Below, piece after piece: positions 17,713 through 27,526 of a stretch of DNA of 64,000 bases. Where the stretch lies: assembly GCA_016218715.1 (NCBI GenBank), contig JACRDG010000032.1, positions 310,001-374,000 of the forward strand, in the 5' to 3' direction. The DNA comes from Desulfomonile tiedjei. Lineage in GTDB: Bacteria; Desulfobacterota; Desulfomonilia; Desulfomonilales; Desulfomonilaceae. How positions within the stretch are numbered: position 1 is the stretch's first letter; the number at the start of each line of letters is the position of its first letter. The notes beneath the pieces are model-generated. The model was not told where the DNA came from. It saw only the letters and a list, made by a program, of their open reading frames with translations, and searched no databases. Both the position numbers and the translations under genes were made by a program.

Positions 17713-18465
17713 ATGAGACTGGCGGGCAGAGCGGCGGTGGTTACCGGTAGTAGCAGGGGTGTGGGGCGAAACGTCGCAAAGGCCTTTGCCGAAGAAGGGG
17801 CGGATGTGTTGGTCAACTATTCCTCCAGCGAAGGCCCGGCCCAGGAACTGGTGGAAGAGATCCGCGGCCTGGGGCGCAAATCGGTGGCGGTAAAGGCGGA
17901 CGTCGCGTCCCGCGAAGAAGTGGAACACATGATGGCAGCGGCCAAGGAGGCTTTCGGCCGGCTGGACGTTCTCGTGAACAACGCGGGGTTTACGAGGCCC
18001 GCGATGCTGCACAAGATGACCGAGGACGATTGGGATGCCGTGGTGGACGCGCACCTGAAGGGACCGTTCCTCTGCGTTCAGGCCGCGTTCAAGTATTTTA
18101 AGGAACAGAACTACGGGAAGGTCATCAATGTCAGCTCGGTGGCCGGCCTCGTGGGGACCGTGGGACAAGCGAACTATTCAGCGGCCAAGGGAGGGATCTT
18201 GAGCTTCACCAAGAGCGTGGCGCGGGAAATGGCTCGTTACAACGTATGCGCCAACGTCATTTCTCTAGGGATTGTGGAGACGGACATGACGGAGAAGATC
18301 CGCTCGGATGAGAAGCTCAAGGAAATTTACATGAACCGGATTTTATTGAAGAAGTTTGCCACTGCCGCGGACATTACCCCCGCGTTCGTCTTCTTGTCCT
18401 CGCGGGAATCCGATTACATTACAGGGCAGGTGCTGTGCGTGGACGGCGGGTACGGGATGATCTAA
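17713..18465 (+). CDS. SDR-family oxidoreductase, FabG-like 3-oxoacyl reductase
   Basis: Classical short-chain dehydrogenase of 250 residues. The NAD(P)-binding TGSSRGVG is at about 12-19, VLVNNAGF at about 89-96, the catalytic Ser in NVSSVAGLVG at about 137-146 and the YSAAKGG catalytic Tyr/Lys at about 155-161. The C-terminus YITGQVLCVDGGYGMI is typical of FabG-type enzymes. Either fatty-acid synthesis or another 3-hydroxyacyl/3-oxoacyl conversion is possible; there is no fab cluster here. AAGGAGG precedes the ATG by six bases. Confidence 0.88.
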   Translation: MRLAGRAAVVTGSSRGVGRNVAKAFAEEGADVLVNYSSSEGPAQELVEEIRGLGRKSVAVKADVASREEVEHMMAAAKEAFGRLDVLVNNAGFTRPAMLHKMTEDDWDAVVDAHLKGPFLCVQAAFKYFKEQNYGKVINVSSVAGLVGTVGQANYSAAKGGILSFTKSVAREMARYNVCANVISLGIVETDMTEKIRSDEKLKEIYMNRILLKKFATAADITPAFVFLSSRESDYITGQVLCVDGGYGMI

Positions 18466-18514
18466 GAGGGGACCCCGTCCCAAAATGCTATTCTTCCAAG
18501 CTATTAAAAAAACC

Positions 18515-18543
18515 TTGACTTGCCCGGGGGCATCTGCTAGAAA
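18515..18543 (+). promoter_or_regulatory. Possible sigma-70 promoter (distal)
   Basis: TTGACT at 18515-18520, 17 bases, TAGAAA at 18538-18543, with TGC before the -10. It stands 290 bases upstream of the first proline-rich secreted protein gene; a second, nearer promoter is at 18704. The bases between the two hold no gene. Confidence 0.4.
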
Positions 18544-18703
18544 TCCATTAAAGAACCAATCTCTTGAATGGACTAGAACGGTTAGCAGGGCCTCAGATCC
18601 CACCGTGGGGAGACGAGGATTTGGAAAACCGGGATGTGCGTTGGTGTCCGGCAGGAAGGTGGAGAGGCAAGCCAGCCGGGGCGCCGTCGAGCAAAAAAAT
18701 AGC

Positions 18704-18732
18704 TTGACACTGGCTGGTTGATTTGATACGAA
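18704..18732 (+). promoter_or_regulatory. Sigma-70 promoter with structured leader
   Basis: TTGACA at 18704-18709, 17 bases, TACGAA at 18727-18732. The about 90-base leader contains ACATTCC/GGAATGT followed by TTTTT, which could act as an attenuator, and then a perfect CTCCCGGT-ACTT-ACCGGGAG hairpin just before the ribosome-binding site AGGAGG. Confidence 0.5.
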
Positions 18733-18829
18733 TGACACATTCCTGAAAATATCGTATGTCCATCCGGGAATGTTTTTACGGGTCTCCCGGTACTTACCGG
18801 GAGGAACTGTTGAAAGGAGGATTGAGGGT

Positions 18830-19333
18830 ATGGTTAAACGTTTGCTTTTATTGAGCCTTCTGGTTCTCGCATTGTGCGGCGCTAGCACAGCGGTAAGCTT
18901 AGCTGGTGGCCCTCCTGCGGGTCCTTCTGTCATGCCTCCGCCGCCACCTTGCCCCCCGCCCATTTGTGGCCCGGCCAAGACTGACTATTCCCAGGTAAAG
19001 GAGCAGGTGGGTCCTGTTCCTGCGCAGCTGAGAAAAGTCCGGGTGGTAGCGCCTTACCTAGCTGGAATCGCATGGCCGCGTACTCCGCTACCCTTCTTCG
19101 GAAATGTGCAGACCTTCCCCAACCCCATCGCTCTGGGTCGGTATGAGTGGTTGGTTCCTGTGGTCGAGATCAAGAAGGAGCATTTCTGGACATACAAAGA
19201 CTGGTGCTGCAAGGACCATAAAGTTCCGCGCTGCGTGTATGTGAAGGCCAACTATGTGAAATGTCCGCCGGCGTGTGGTCCTGTGCCCATGGGTGCTCCG
19301 GCTCCCTTCCCGGGCGGCCCGGGCGGTTACTAG
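18830..19333 (+). CDS. Secreted proline- and cysteine-rich protein
   Basis: 167 residues. A lysine-leucine signal peptide (MVKRLLLLSLLVLALCGAS...) is cleaved at about residue 25, after which the mature protein begins GGPPAGPSVMPPPPPCPPP. Six further cysteines appear in CGPAK, WCCKDHKVPRC, KCPPAC. The motif C-x-P-x-x-C-x-P-A-K is shared with the gene 74 bases downstream, and the two also share AAAGGAGGA plus GGGTATGGTTAAA around their starts. Probably a disulfide-bonded periplasmic or surface protein. No named family is recognised. The ATG at 18830 is set by AGGAGG. Confidence 0.75.
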   Translation: MVKRLLLLSLLVLALCGASTAVSLAGGPPAGPSVMPPPPPCPPPICGPAKTDYSQVKEQVGPVPAQLRKVRVVAPYLAGIAWPRTPLPFFGNVQTFPNPIALGRYEWLVPVVEIKKEHFWTYKDWCCKDHKVPRCVYVKANYVKCPPACGPVPMGAPAPFPGGPGGY

Positions 19334-19407
19334 ACGACCAGTGGCTGCAGTCTGAAGGAAACTAACGATACTCAATATAATGAGTTTGTCGAAAGGAGGA
19401 TGTGGGT

Positions 19408-19764
19408 ATGGTTAAAAAGCTAGGAATCCTCGGATTCACCCTGGTCATCGCTCTGGCAGCGGGCCTCGTGTATGCCGAGACATTTACTGGGGCGATCCCG
19501 GCTCCGCAACCGGTCTTGATGCCCGCCGCAGCGCCTGCTTGCGCTCCGGGTGTGTGCGCACCGGCCAAGGTGAAACCGCCGGTTTTCAAACCCAAGAAGC
19601 TGACCACCACGATCGATGTCAAGATGCAATATCCGGAACCGCCTCCGCCCCCTATGCCGATGATGGGATGCGGCGCACCGCCTCCCCCCATTCCGGTTGC
19701 GGTGCCCATGTGGAAGTTCATCGTTCCGTGGCCCCCCTTCGTGTATTACCTCCCTGTTGAATAA
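19408..19764 (+). CDS. Secreted proline-rich protein, paralogue of its upstream neighbour
   Basis: 118 residues with a signal peptide (MVKKLGILGFTLVIALAAG..., cut near AYA/YAE at residue 22). The mature part is proline- and alanine-rich with CAPGVCAPAK, matching the C-x-P-x-x-C-x-P-A-K of the upstream paralogue, and later PEPPPPPMPMMGCGAPPPP. It has three cysteines only. The start ATG at 19408 is eight bases after GGAGG; the GTG six bases earlier is not needed. It is the last gene of a two-gene unit closed by a strong terminator. Confidence 0.72.
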   Translation: MVKKLGILGFTLVIALAAGLVYAETFTGAIPAPQPVLMPAAAPACAPGVCAPAKVKPPVFKPKKLTTTIDVKMQYPEPPPPPMPMMGCGAPPPPIPVAVPMWKFIVPWPPFVYYLPVE

Positions 19765-19782
19765 CAGAGAGTCTTCAAAGGC

Positions 19783-19813
19783 AAAAAAAAGCCCCCGCAA
19801 GGGGGCTTTTTTG
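19783..19813 (+). terminator. Intrinsic terminator
   Basis: AAAAAAGCCCCC-GCAA-GGGGGCTTTTTT, a compact stem with tetraloop and T-run, 18 bases after the second proline-rich gene. The A-run on the left makes it potentially bidirectional. Confidence 0.9.
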
Positions 19814-19835
19814 TTCCAGCGCGCAGCAGAGAACC

Positions 19836-20575
19836 ATGATCATCATTCCGGCAATTGATTTGCAGCAAGGCAAATGCGTCCGCCTGCGACAGGGCAGGAT
19901 GGAATCCGCTACCGTATTCAATGAAGTCCCCCCGGACCAGGCGCGGAAGTGGGAAGAGCTCGGCGCGCTCCGAATTCACGTGGTGGATCTGGATGGATCC
20001 GTGGGGGGGAAACCAGCGAATCTCTCAAGTGTCCAAAAGATCGTGGAATCGGTGCAGGTGCCGATTCAGGTGGGGGGGGGATACGTGGCGCGGACACCAT
20101 CGCAATGTACCTCGATATTGGAGTAAGCACGGTCATTCTGGGAACCATTGCTGCCCGTGATCCGGAGACGGTGGCCAAATTGATCGAGCAGTTCCTGGGA
20201 CGAGTGGCCGTGGGAATCGATGCGCGCTCGGGAATGGTGGCTGTTGAAGGGTGGACCGAGGCGACGACGTTGCGAGCCGCAGACTTGGCAAACCAATTCG
20301 GCCCCGTCGGCCCTGTCTCGTTCATCTATACTGACATCGAGCGCGACGGCATGATGAAGGGACCCAATATAGAGGCCACGAGAGAATTCGCGCGAGGTAC
20401 GTCGATTCCGGTCATCCTCTCGGGCGGGATATCCACCCTGGAGGATGTGAAAAGGGGAGTTTCCCTCGAACCGGATGGAGTGTCGGGAATCATCATCGGA
20501 AGAGCGTTGTACGAGGGCGCGGTCGATCTGAAGGACGCGCTGAGAGTAGCAGGTGAGGCGCAGCATGCTCGCTAA
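19836..20575 (+). pseudogene. hisA: hisA with a one-base deletion in a G run
   Basis: 1-(5-phosphoribosyl)-5-[(5-phosphoribosylamino)methylideneamino]imidazole-4-carboxamide isomerase of histidine synthesis. Codons from 19836 give a good N-terminal half (MIIIPAIDLQQGKCVRLRQG, with the catalytic Asp in AIDL) up to IQVGGG at about 20080, then drift out of frame and stop at 20126. The next frame resumes as GADTIAMYLDIGVSTVILGT and runs to the end, with the second catalytic Asp in IYTDIERDGMMKG. The break sits exactly at nine consecutive G (20072-20080) where ten would restore a normal protein of about 246 residues. The rest shows no decay, so a sequencing error or slippage site is as likely as a true pseudogene. 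Its end overlaps hisF by 11 bases. Confidence 0.85.
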
Positions 20576-21329
20576 GCGGATTATCCCTTGCTTGGATGTC
20601 AGGGACGGCAGAGTGGTAAAGGGCGTGAACTTCGTGAATCTGAAGGATGCCGGAGACCCGGTCGAGAACGCCCGGTTTTACGATGAGGAAGGCGCGGACG
20701 AGTTGGTCTTTTTGGACATCACCGCGTCCCACGAGAAGAGGCAGATCATCCTCGACGTGGTAGCGCGAACGGCGGAGGAGGTGTTCATGCCGCTGACCGT
20801 GGGTGGCGGGGTTCGCACCAACCAGGACATCAGGGAGCTTCTGAAGGCGGGTTGCGACAAGGTCTCGCTCAATACGGCCGCGGTGAAGAATCCCGAGATC
20901 GTCAAAGAATCGTCGCGCATGTTCGGGAGTCAATGCATCGTGGTAGCCATTGACGGAAAGAAGACCGGCAACACCCCCTCCGGGTACGAGATCTCCATTC
21001 ACGGCGGTCGCACCATGACTGGGATCGACATGCTGGAATGGGCCAAGAAGGTGGAAGAGCTGGGAGCCGGAGAAATTCTCCTTACCAGTATGGACGCGGA
21101 CGGCACGAAGAACGGATACGACATTCCCATGACCAAGGCGGTCACGGAGATCGTGGGGATCCCGGTGATCGCTTCCGGCGGCGCGGGCCTCCCCGAACAC
21201 CTCAGAGACGTGGTCCTGGAGGCAAATGCCGACGCGGTCCTGGCCGCCTCGATCTTTCACTATCGGGAGATCCCGATTCGCGACCTGAAGAAATACCTGC
21301 AAGCTGAGGGCATACCGGTGCGGCTCTGA
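20565..21329 (+). CDS. hisF: Imidazole glycerol phosphate synthase, cyclase subunit
   Basis: TIM-barrel cyclase that, with the glutaminase HisH, makes imidazole-glycerol phosphate and AICAR. 254 residues; catalytic Asp in [14 protein letters not shown] (about 7-20) and second Asp in [15 protein letters not shown] (about 170-184). Phosphate-binding VGGGVRT (about 81-87) and ASGGAG (about 203-208) are present. The ATG at 20565 overlaps the end of hisA, so the two are translationally coupled. hisH is not in the window. Confidence 0.95.
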   Translation: MLAKRIIPCLDVRDGRVVKGVNFVNLKDAGDPVENARFYDEEGADELVFLDITASHEKRQIILDVVARTAEEVFMPLTVGGGVRTNQDIRELLKAGCDKVSLNTAAVKNPEIVKESSRMFGSQCIVVAIDGKKTGNTPSGYEISIHGGRTMTGIDMLEWAKKVEELGAGEILLTSMDADGTKNGYDIPMTKAVTEIVGIPVIASGGAGLPEHLRDVVLEANADAVLAASIFHYREIPIRDLKKYLQAEGIPVRL

Positions 21330-21400
21330 CCGGCTGCCTCGCTGTTGTTTGGCGAGTGAAACCGCGATGCCTGAGCCAGGACGGAATCATACGGAAAGCT

Positions 21401-23755
21401 ATGCCCACGCTTGAACAGCCTCTGTCTGAAATCATACCCGACAGCCTGACCTCACTGGAACTTCCCGGAGTCCTGGAAGAGGTGTCCTCTCATGCTCTTT
21501 CAGAACCGGGTCGCGAGGCCGTGCTGGTTGCGGTACCAGATGAAGATGCCTCAAGCATTGCCGAGAACCTGACATTGGTGGGACAGATCAGGGAAGTGGT
21601 CGGTCTTGACGGTGCCATCGGCCTGGCCGACCTGATTCCTATGGAAGGACTCCTTGCCCGGCTCGACAATCCCTCCACTGTGTTCGATTCCGAGGAAATC
21701 ATATCGGTGGCGGACCTGCTCTCCATGACGCAGCGGGTACACGATCGCCTTGCCGAATTACCCGATCGATTCGAGCTGCTCAGAGGTAAGACTGAAGCTT
21801 TGACACCTCGGCCGTTCCTTCGAAATCGGATCGTGCAATGTTTTGACGAGCACGGCATGGTGCGGCCTACGGCGAGCGCTCGCCTCGTGGAGATTCATGG
21901 GCGGATACGCGGCGTGCGCGACCGCGTTCGCAAGCGCCTCGAGTCTATCGTCCATGACAGGGATCTTGCCAGGATCGTCCAGGAGGACTACATCACCCTA
22001 CGCAACGACCGGTACGTGATCCTCTTGAGACCGGAGTTCAAGGGGCTCATGGACGGAATCGTTCACGACCATTCCCGCAGTGGAGCCTCGGTGTACGTCG
22101 AGCCGTTTGAGGCGGTGGAGTTCAACAATCAGATTGCCTCCTTGATAGACGAGGAGAGGGACGAGGTCCTCAAGATTTTCGCCGAATTGACGAATGAGAT
22201 ACGGTCCGAACGGGAGACCGTTCTGGAGAATTACCGCGCCCTCGTCTTCCTCGATGCGTTCCAGGCTCGTGCGTTTTACGCTGCCGCGACTTCCTCGTGC
22301 GCGCCCGAGCTGACGGACGACGGGTTCAGCATCTTGGGTGCTCGTCATCCGCTCCTCTTGGCCACGCGGGATGTGGATGTAGTTCCCATGGACGTTATCC
22401 AGGCCGGCTCCACCGTGGGGACGGTGATCAGCGGCGCCAACATGGGCGGGAAGACCGTCGCGTTGAAGATTGCGGGCTTGTTCCCGCTCATGGCAAGATG
22501 CGGGCTCATGTTGCCGGCTCGCGAGGGAACCAGGATTCAGCCCTTTGCGCGGATTATGGCGGATATAGGCGACGACCAGGATATACGAGGCCGCGTCTCT
22601 TCCTTTTCCGGCCATATGATGCGCATCAAGACCATTCTCGAAGAGGCGAATCGAGGCGATCTGGTCCTGTTGGACGAACTGGGGAGCGCGACGGATCCGG
22701 ACGAGGGATCTGCCTTGGCCATGGCGATCATGGATGCGCTGATCGACCGAGGCGTGCGGGTGGTCGTCACCACACATTTGACCCACCTCAAAGCCTACGC
22801 GATGGGCCGGCCCGATATGAAGAACGTCAGCGTGGAGTTTCATCCGAGTACGTTGCAACCGACCTTTCACCTCCTGTACGATCTGCCCGGCCAATCGCAC
22901 GCGATACAGGCAGCCGAGCGCCTCGGCCTGCCGGCGGAGGTGACGCAGGCCGCGCGGGGGTACATGGACAAGGCGTCTGGCGGGAGTTCGCAGCTCCTGG
23001 AAAGCCTGCGGGCAAAGATGGCCGAAACGGAGGCTTACCGACAGCAGCTCCAAGAGAACAGCCACGCCCTCGAGCAAGAGCTGGAATCCCTCAGGGCGCA
23101 GCGGGAAGAGATCGTCGAATCCTTCCGTCGAGAGGCCCGGGAAGCCATTCGCATTGCCGAGCGTCAGATCGCGGACCTGCAGCAGTCGTTGAAGGCAGGA
23201 ACGATCAAGAGGGGGCACCGCACCCGCGAGGAATTGGGCAGTATCAAATCCGAACTGGTTCGGTCACTCGGCACGCCGCTGGAGAAGGTCGACCCGTCTC
23301 TCCGCGTCGGATCGAGGGTGAAGGTGACCGCACTCGGCCGCGAAGGCGTCGTGACGGCCATGCTCGACAAGGGGCGCGTGGAAATTGCGGTGGGGAAAAT
23401 GACCGTGCGTTCCGACGCGGAGGACCTGGTCGTGCTGCCTCAAGAGCGAAAGCAAAATAGTTCTTCAAAAAAAGAACGAATTGGCGTACATATTCCGATT
23501 GCCTCTCCCAAATGGGAGGTCAACGTGATCGGTATGCGGGTTGACGAAGCGCTCCCCGTAGTGGAGAAAGCCCTCGACGAGGCCCTCATGGGTGGGCTGA
23601 CCACGGTGAGCATCATCCACGGGAAGGGGACCGGCAGGCTGAAGAAGGCCATCTGGGAACACCTCACTACCCACGCGTTTGTGCGCGATTTTCAGTCGAG
23701 TGATATTCACAGCGGAGGCGAAGGAGTAACCGTGGTCAATCTGGAGTCGGATTGA
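21401..23755 (+). CDS. mutS2: Endonuclease MutS2
   Basis: MutS-family ATPase with a C-terminal Smr nuclease domain; acts in suppression of recombination and/or rescue of collided ribosomes. About 784 residues. The ATPase core has Walker A SGANMGGKTVALK (about 340-352), DIGDDQDIRGRVSSFSGHM (about 388-406) and Walker B LVLLDELGSATDPDEG (about 422-437). A long coiled coil follows (about 520-620), and the Smr domain ends with IIHGKGTGRLKKAIWEHL. I start at ATG 21401 after GGAAAG; a GTG at 21356 would add 15 residues. It sits 71 bases after hisF. Confidence 0.92.
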   Translation: MPTLEQPLSEIIPDSLTSLELPGVLEEVSSHALSEPGREAVLVAVPDEDASSIAENLTLVGQIREVVGLDGAIGLADLIPMEGLLARLDNPSTVFDSEEIISVADLLSMTQRVHDRLAELPDRFELLRGKTEALTPRPFLRNRIVQCFDEHGMVRPTASARLVEIHGRIRGVRDRVRKRLESIVHDRDLARIVQEDYITLRNDRYVILLRPEFKGLMDGIVHDHSRSGASVYVEPFEAVEFNNQIASLIDEERDEVLKIFAELTNEIRSERETVLENYRALVFLDAFQARAFYAAATSSCAPELTDDGFSILGARHPLLLATRDVDVVPMDVIQAGSTVGTVISGANMGGKTVALKIAGLFPLMARCGLMLPAREGTRIQPFARIMADIGDDQDIRGRVSSFSGHMMRIKTILEEANRGDLVLLDELGSATDPDEGSALAMAIMDALIDRGVRVVVTTHLTHLKAYAMGRPDMKNVSVEFHPSTLQPTFHLLYDLPGQSHAIQAAERLGLPAEVTQAARGYMDKASGGSSQLLESLRAKMAETEAYRQQLQENSHALEQELESLRAQREEIVESFRREAREAIRIAERQIADLQQSLKAGTIKRGHRTREELGSIKSELVRSLGTPLEKVDPSLRVGSRVKVTALGREGVVTAMLDKGRVEIAVGKMTVRSDAEDLVVLPQERKQNSSSKKERIGVHIPIASPKWEVNVIGMRVDEALPVVEKALDEALMGGLTTVSIIHGKGTGRLKKAIWEHLTTHAFVRDFQSSDIHSGGEGVTVVNLESD

Positions 23756-23777
23756 CCGCGCGTTTGGAGTAGCCCAA

Positions 23778-25544
23778 TTGCGCATTCCCGAATCAAAGAT
23801 TGCTGAAGTGGCTGCGGCCGCGGACATCGTTGAGGTCATCTCCCGGTACGTGAACTTGAAGAGGGCGGGGAAGGACTTTCGAGGCCTGTGCCCTTTCCAC
23901 GGTGACAAGGATCCGTCCTTTTACGTATCGCCGCAAAAGGGGATTTTCCACTGCTTTGGCTGTGCAGTAGGCGGGAGCGTGTTCAACTTCCTCATGAAGG
24001 TGGAGAATATCCCCTTCACTGAGGCCGTGACAACGTTGGCCCGCCAGCACGGCGTCTCGATGCCCCGCGAGTACACCCCCGGCAGGAAGGACCCAGACGA
24101 AAAAGATCGGCTGACCAAGGCACTGGAGGCCGCGTCGCGCTACTACCGGGATCATCTCGAGTCAAACGCCGCGGTCAAGGACTATCTCGCGCGCCGAGGC
24201 ATTCCACCGCACTGGTTCGAGCAGATCGGTTTCGGCTTTGCACCTGACGCGTGGGACGGGATCCAGACGTATCTTCTCCGGGCGGGGGTCGACGTTCGCG
24301 ACGCGGTTGCCGCAGGACTGGTGCGGCCTCGCCAAGGTGGAGGGGGCTACTACGATTACTTCAGATCGCGTCTCATGATACCCATCAGAGATCTGGGCGG
24401 CCGACTGGTAGCCTATGGCGGCCGGATCGTCGGTGAAGGAGAGCCCAAGTATCTCAATTCTCCGGAGAGTTCGCTCTACCGGAAACGTCAGGTGCTTTAC
24501 GGTCTCGACGCGGCCAAGGACGCCATTCGCAAGGAAGGATTCGTGATCCTCGTCGAGGGGTATTTCGATCAGATATCGCTGCGCGTGCGCGGCGTCGAGA
24601 ACGTGGTCGCACCCCTCGGCACCGCGCTCGGCCCGGAACAGATAAGGATACTCAGGCGGTTCAGTAGCGACGTCATCACCATCTTCGACGCGGATGAGGC
24701 CGGACTGCGCGCTGCGAGGAGATCCATACCGCTGTTCATCTCGGAAGGGATCGAACCGCGCTGTCTGATCCTCAACGAGGACAAGGACCCGGATGAGGCG
24801 ATCAACCGGATCGGGGTCGACGCGTTCCGCGGCATGCTGGCTGAAGCCGGCTCCACGATTGACTTTCTGCTTGACGGGTTGCAGGCGCGTTTCGACCTGG
24901 GGACCATGCAGGGACGTAACCTCGCGATGGAAGAATGTCTTCCTGTGCTCCGGGAGATTGCCGACTCGAAGGAGCGTGATTATGCTATAGAGAGGTTTGC
25001 CTCAAGGCTCAGATTGCGTGAAGATCGCCTCCGTCGAGCGATCGCGTCGAGTCCGACCGCAAGAGCGCGTATTGAGGCGGGCGAGTCGGAACGCCGGAGG
25101 ACTCTGTTCGATTTTCCGGGCGACGAACGGAACGTCGTGAGGGGGATGCTCCTCAGGGATGGGGTCATCGATCGGGTGGTGGAGAGCGGGGTGATGAAAG
25201 ATCTGGAAGACCCCGTGCTCAGATCCGCGGCGGAAAGGATGGTCGCCTATCGGGAGGAATACGGCATCTTCGATTCTGCTTCATTCAGTCTTTCTCTTGA
25301 GGACTCACAATTGGCTTCCGTCGTTGCTGGATGGCTCCAGCCATGCAGCGAGGAAGACGACTTGCGGCCTGAAGTCGATGGAGATCGCATGATCTTCGAT
25401 TCGATAGACCGGATCAGACAGCGCAAGATCCTGAGACGAAAAGCCGAAATACAGGAGCGCATGAAGGTCGCCCCGGCCGGGACCGAAGAATACAACGTCG
25501 CAGCCGCCGAACTCCAGGAGATCGCCAAGCGGCTCTACAAATAG
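23778..25544 (+). CDS. dnaG: DNA primase
   Basis: Synthesises RNA primers at the replication fork with DnaB helicase. 588 residues. The CHC2 zinc finger is CPFHGDKDPSFYV...FHCFGC (about 38-64), the RNA-polymerase domain contains GRLVAYGGRI and EPKYLNSPE (about 208-230), and the Toprim metal site is VEGYFDQ (about 258-264) and FDADEAG (about 307-313). The C-terminal helicase-binding part (about 430-588) is weakly conserved, as usual. The start is a TTG at 23778. It lies 22 bases after mutS2 and upstream of rpoD, as in the classical macromolecular-synthesis operon but without rpsU. Confidence 0.95.
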   Translation: MRIPESKIAEVAAAADIVEVISRYVNLKRAGKDFRGLCPFHGDKDPSFYVSPQKGIFHCFGCAVGGSVFNFLMKVENIPFTEAVTTLARQHGVSMPREYTPGRKDPDEKDRLTKALEAASRYYRDHLESNAAVKDYLARRGIPPHWFEQIGFGFAPDAWDGIQTYLLRAGVDVRDAVAAGLVRPRQGGGGYYDYFRSRLMIPIRDLGGRLVAYGGRIVGEGEPKYLNSPESSLYRKRQVLYGLDAAKDAIRKEGFVILVEGYFDQISLRVRGVENVVAPLGTALGPEQIRILRRFSSDVITIFDADEAGLRAARRSIPLFISEGIEPRCLILNEDKDPDEAINRIGVDAFRGMLAEAGSTIDFLLDGLQARFDLGTMQGRNLAMEECLPVLREIADSKERDYAIERFASRLRLREDRLRRAIASSPTARARIEAGESERRRTLFDFPGDERNVVRGMLLRDGVIDRVVESGVMKDLEDPVLRSAAERMVAYREEYGIFDSASFSLSLEDSQLASVVAGWLQPCSEEDDLRPEVDGDRMIFDSIDRIRQRKILRRKAEIQERMKVAPAGTEEYNVAAAELQEIAKRLYK

Positions 25545-25736
25545 TGGGCAAGATTTGATCCCTCGAACCGTTCGGCCAAGTCGGCCGATCTGACAACAAT
25601 TTGTTGCACAAGAAAGCCATCCGTGGTACCCGAAAACACCTTTCGTACTCGTCTCCGCGCCTCTCCGACGGGGGAGACCCGTATTAATCGAGCAATGCAG
25701 CGGATAAGAAACGTCAAAACAAGGAGAAAGTCCTTA

Positions 25737-27512
25737 ATGGCCGAAGCAAAGAATACCTCGGAGTTCAAGGAGCTTTTCGAACTTGCGCGTGCCAAGAAGT
25801 ATCTCACATACGATGAGGTCAACGAACACATGCCTCCTCAGGTCGTGGACGAGGCGTCCATCGATGAAATCCTGATGAAGATGATGACCGAATTCAATGT
25901 GGAGATCGTGGCTTCGGAAAAGAAGATTCCCGTCTCGGAGAAAAAGGCGCGCAGGCTCGACGAAGAAAAAAGCGAGGACGACGATGATGAGGAGATCGCC
26001 GCCGACTCCGAGTCTCTCGTGCGCGGCAACGACCCGGTGAAGATGTATCTCCATGAGATGGGGTGCGTGTCGCTGCTGACTCGAGAAGGCGAAGTGGAGA
26101 TCGCCAAGCGGATCGAACAAGGCGAACAGCAGGTTTTCAGCGTCATCATCGGCTGCCCGGTGACGATCAAAGAGGTCCTCGCCCTGGGAGAGAAACTCCT
26201 CAAGGGAACGGTGCGGCTCAAAGAGGTCATTCGCGGTTTCGAGGACGAGGAACTGCCCGATGGAGACGATACGACTCATGTGGAACGTGTCCTGAAGCTC
26301 ATCGACGAGATGAGGGCGTTCGACGCGAATTACCAGGGCCTAAGGGAGCGGCTCGGCTCGATCGGTGTCGGGAACGAGGAAGAAGTCAGACAGATCGAGG
26401 AGGAAATGGCCTCGTTGCGGGAACGGGTCGTGAACTGCCTGAGAAGCATCAACCTTAACCATAATATGATCGACCACATAGCCGGGAAACTGAAGTTCCT
26501 GGTCAGAAAACTCGAGGCAGCCCAGGACGAGATTCGCGCGGTGGAATACGAGCTCCGGATGCCTTCCGAAAAGGCACAGGATTACATTCGGTATCTGAAA
26601 ACGCTCATCGAAGAGGGGAAGCCTCTCAAGAAGCACACGAATCTGTCGCCTCAGAAGATCGCCGATGTGGAGCGAAAGTTCGAGAACAGTGTGCGGAAGG
26701 TGCGCAAACTCAGAGCCGAGGCCGGCATGGACGAGGAGCAGCTCAAGGAGGCCCTGCAAACCTGCCTCGAAGGGGAATATCTCGCGCGCAAGGCCAAGAG
26801 CGAACTCGTGCAGGCGAACTTGCGGCTCGTGGTCAGTATTGCCAAGAAGTATACCAACCGTGGCCTCCAGTTCCTCGACCTGATCCAAGAGGGGAATATC
26901 GGCTTGATGAAAGCCGTGGACAAATTCGAATACCAGCGCGGGTACAAGTTCTCGACGTATGCGACATGGTGGATCCGTCAGGCCATTACCAGAGCTATCG
27001 CCGACCAGGCCAGGACGATCCGCATACCGGTCCACATGATCGAGACGATCAACAAGCTCATTCGCACTTCGCGCTATCTCGTTCAGGAATACGGCCGGGA
27101 GCCCACTCCCGAAGAGATCGCGGAGAAGATGGAGTTCCCGCTGGAAAAAGTTCGGAAAGTCCTCAAGATCGCGAAAGAGCCGATCTCCTTGGAGACCCCG
27201 ATTGGCGAGGAAGAGGATTCCCATCTCGGGGATTTCATCGAAGACAAGAAGGTGCTCTCTCCCTCGGAGGCCGTGGTGGGCATGAGCCTTACCGAGCAGA
27301 CGCGCAAAGTGCTGGCCACCCTTACCCCCAGGGAAGAGAAGGTGCTCAGGATGCGATTCGGCATCGGCGAGCGGGCCGATCACACCCTGGAAGAAGTGGG
27401 ACAGGACTTTGACGTTACCCGTGAGCGCATTCGTCAGATAGAAGCCAAGGCATTGAAAAAACTCCGTCATCCGTCGAGGAGTAAACGCTTGCGCCCCTTC
27501 ATCGAAGGCTGA
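25737..27512 (+). CDS. rpoD: RNA polymerase housekeeping sigma factor RpoD
   Basis: Group 1 sigma-70 of 591 residues. Region 1.1 is at the N-terminus ([20 protein letters not shown]), followed by an acidic stretch ([17 protein letters not shown]), region 1.2 ([11 protein letters not shown]), a non-conserved helical insert, region 2 ([20 protein letters not shown] and [11 protein letters not shown]), region 3 ([14 protein letters not shown]) and region 4 ([16 protein letters not shown], then [19 protein letters not shown]). The ATG at 25737 follows AAGGAGA; an earlier GTG at 25623 in the same frame has no supporting sequence. Promoters with TTGACA/TATAAT-like boxes listed here are presumably its targets. 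Confidence 0.96.
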   Translation: MAEAKNTSEFKELFELARAKKYLTYDEVNEHMPPQVVDEASIDEILMKMMTEFNVEIVASEKKIPVSEKKARRLDEEKSEDDDDEEIAADSESLVRGNDPVKMYLHEMGCVSLLTREGEVEIAKRIEQGEQQVFSVIIGCPVTIKEVLALGEKLLKGTVRLKEVIRGFEDEELPDGDDTTHVERVLKLIDEMRAFDANYQGLRERLGSIGVGNEEEVRQIEEEMASLRERVVNCLRSINLNHNMIDHIAGKLKFLVRKLEAAQDEIRAVEYELRMPSEKAQDYIRYLKTLIEEGKPLKKHTNLSPQKIADVERKFENSVRKVRKLRAEAGMDEEQLKEALQTCLEGEYLARKAKSELVQANLRLVVSIAKKYTNRGLQFLDLIQEGNIGLMKAVDKFEYQRGYKFSTYATWWIRQAITRAIADQARTIRIPVHMIETINKLIRTSRYLVQEYGREPTPEEIAEKMEFPLEKVRKVLKIAKEPISLETPIGEEEDSHLGDFIEDKKVLSPSEAVVGMSLTEQTRKVLATLTPREEKVLRMRFGIGERADHTLEEVGQDFDVTRERIRQIEAKALKKLRHPSRSKRLRPFIEG

Positions 27513-27526
27513 AACCGGAGCGCCTG

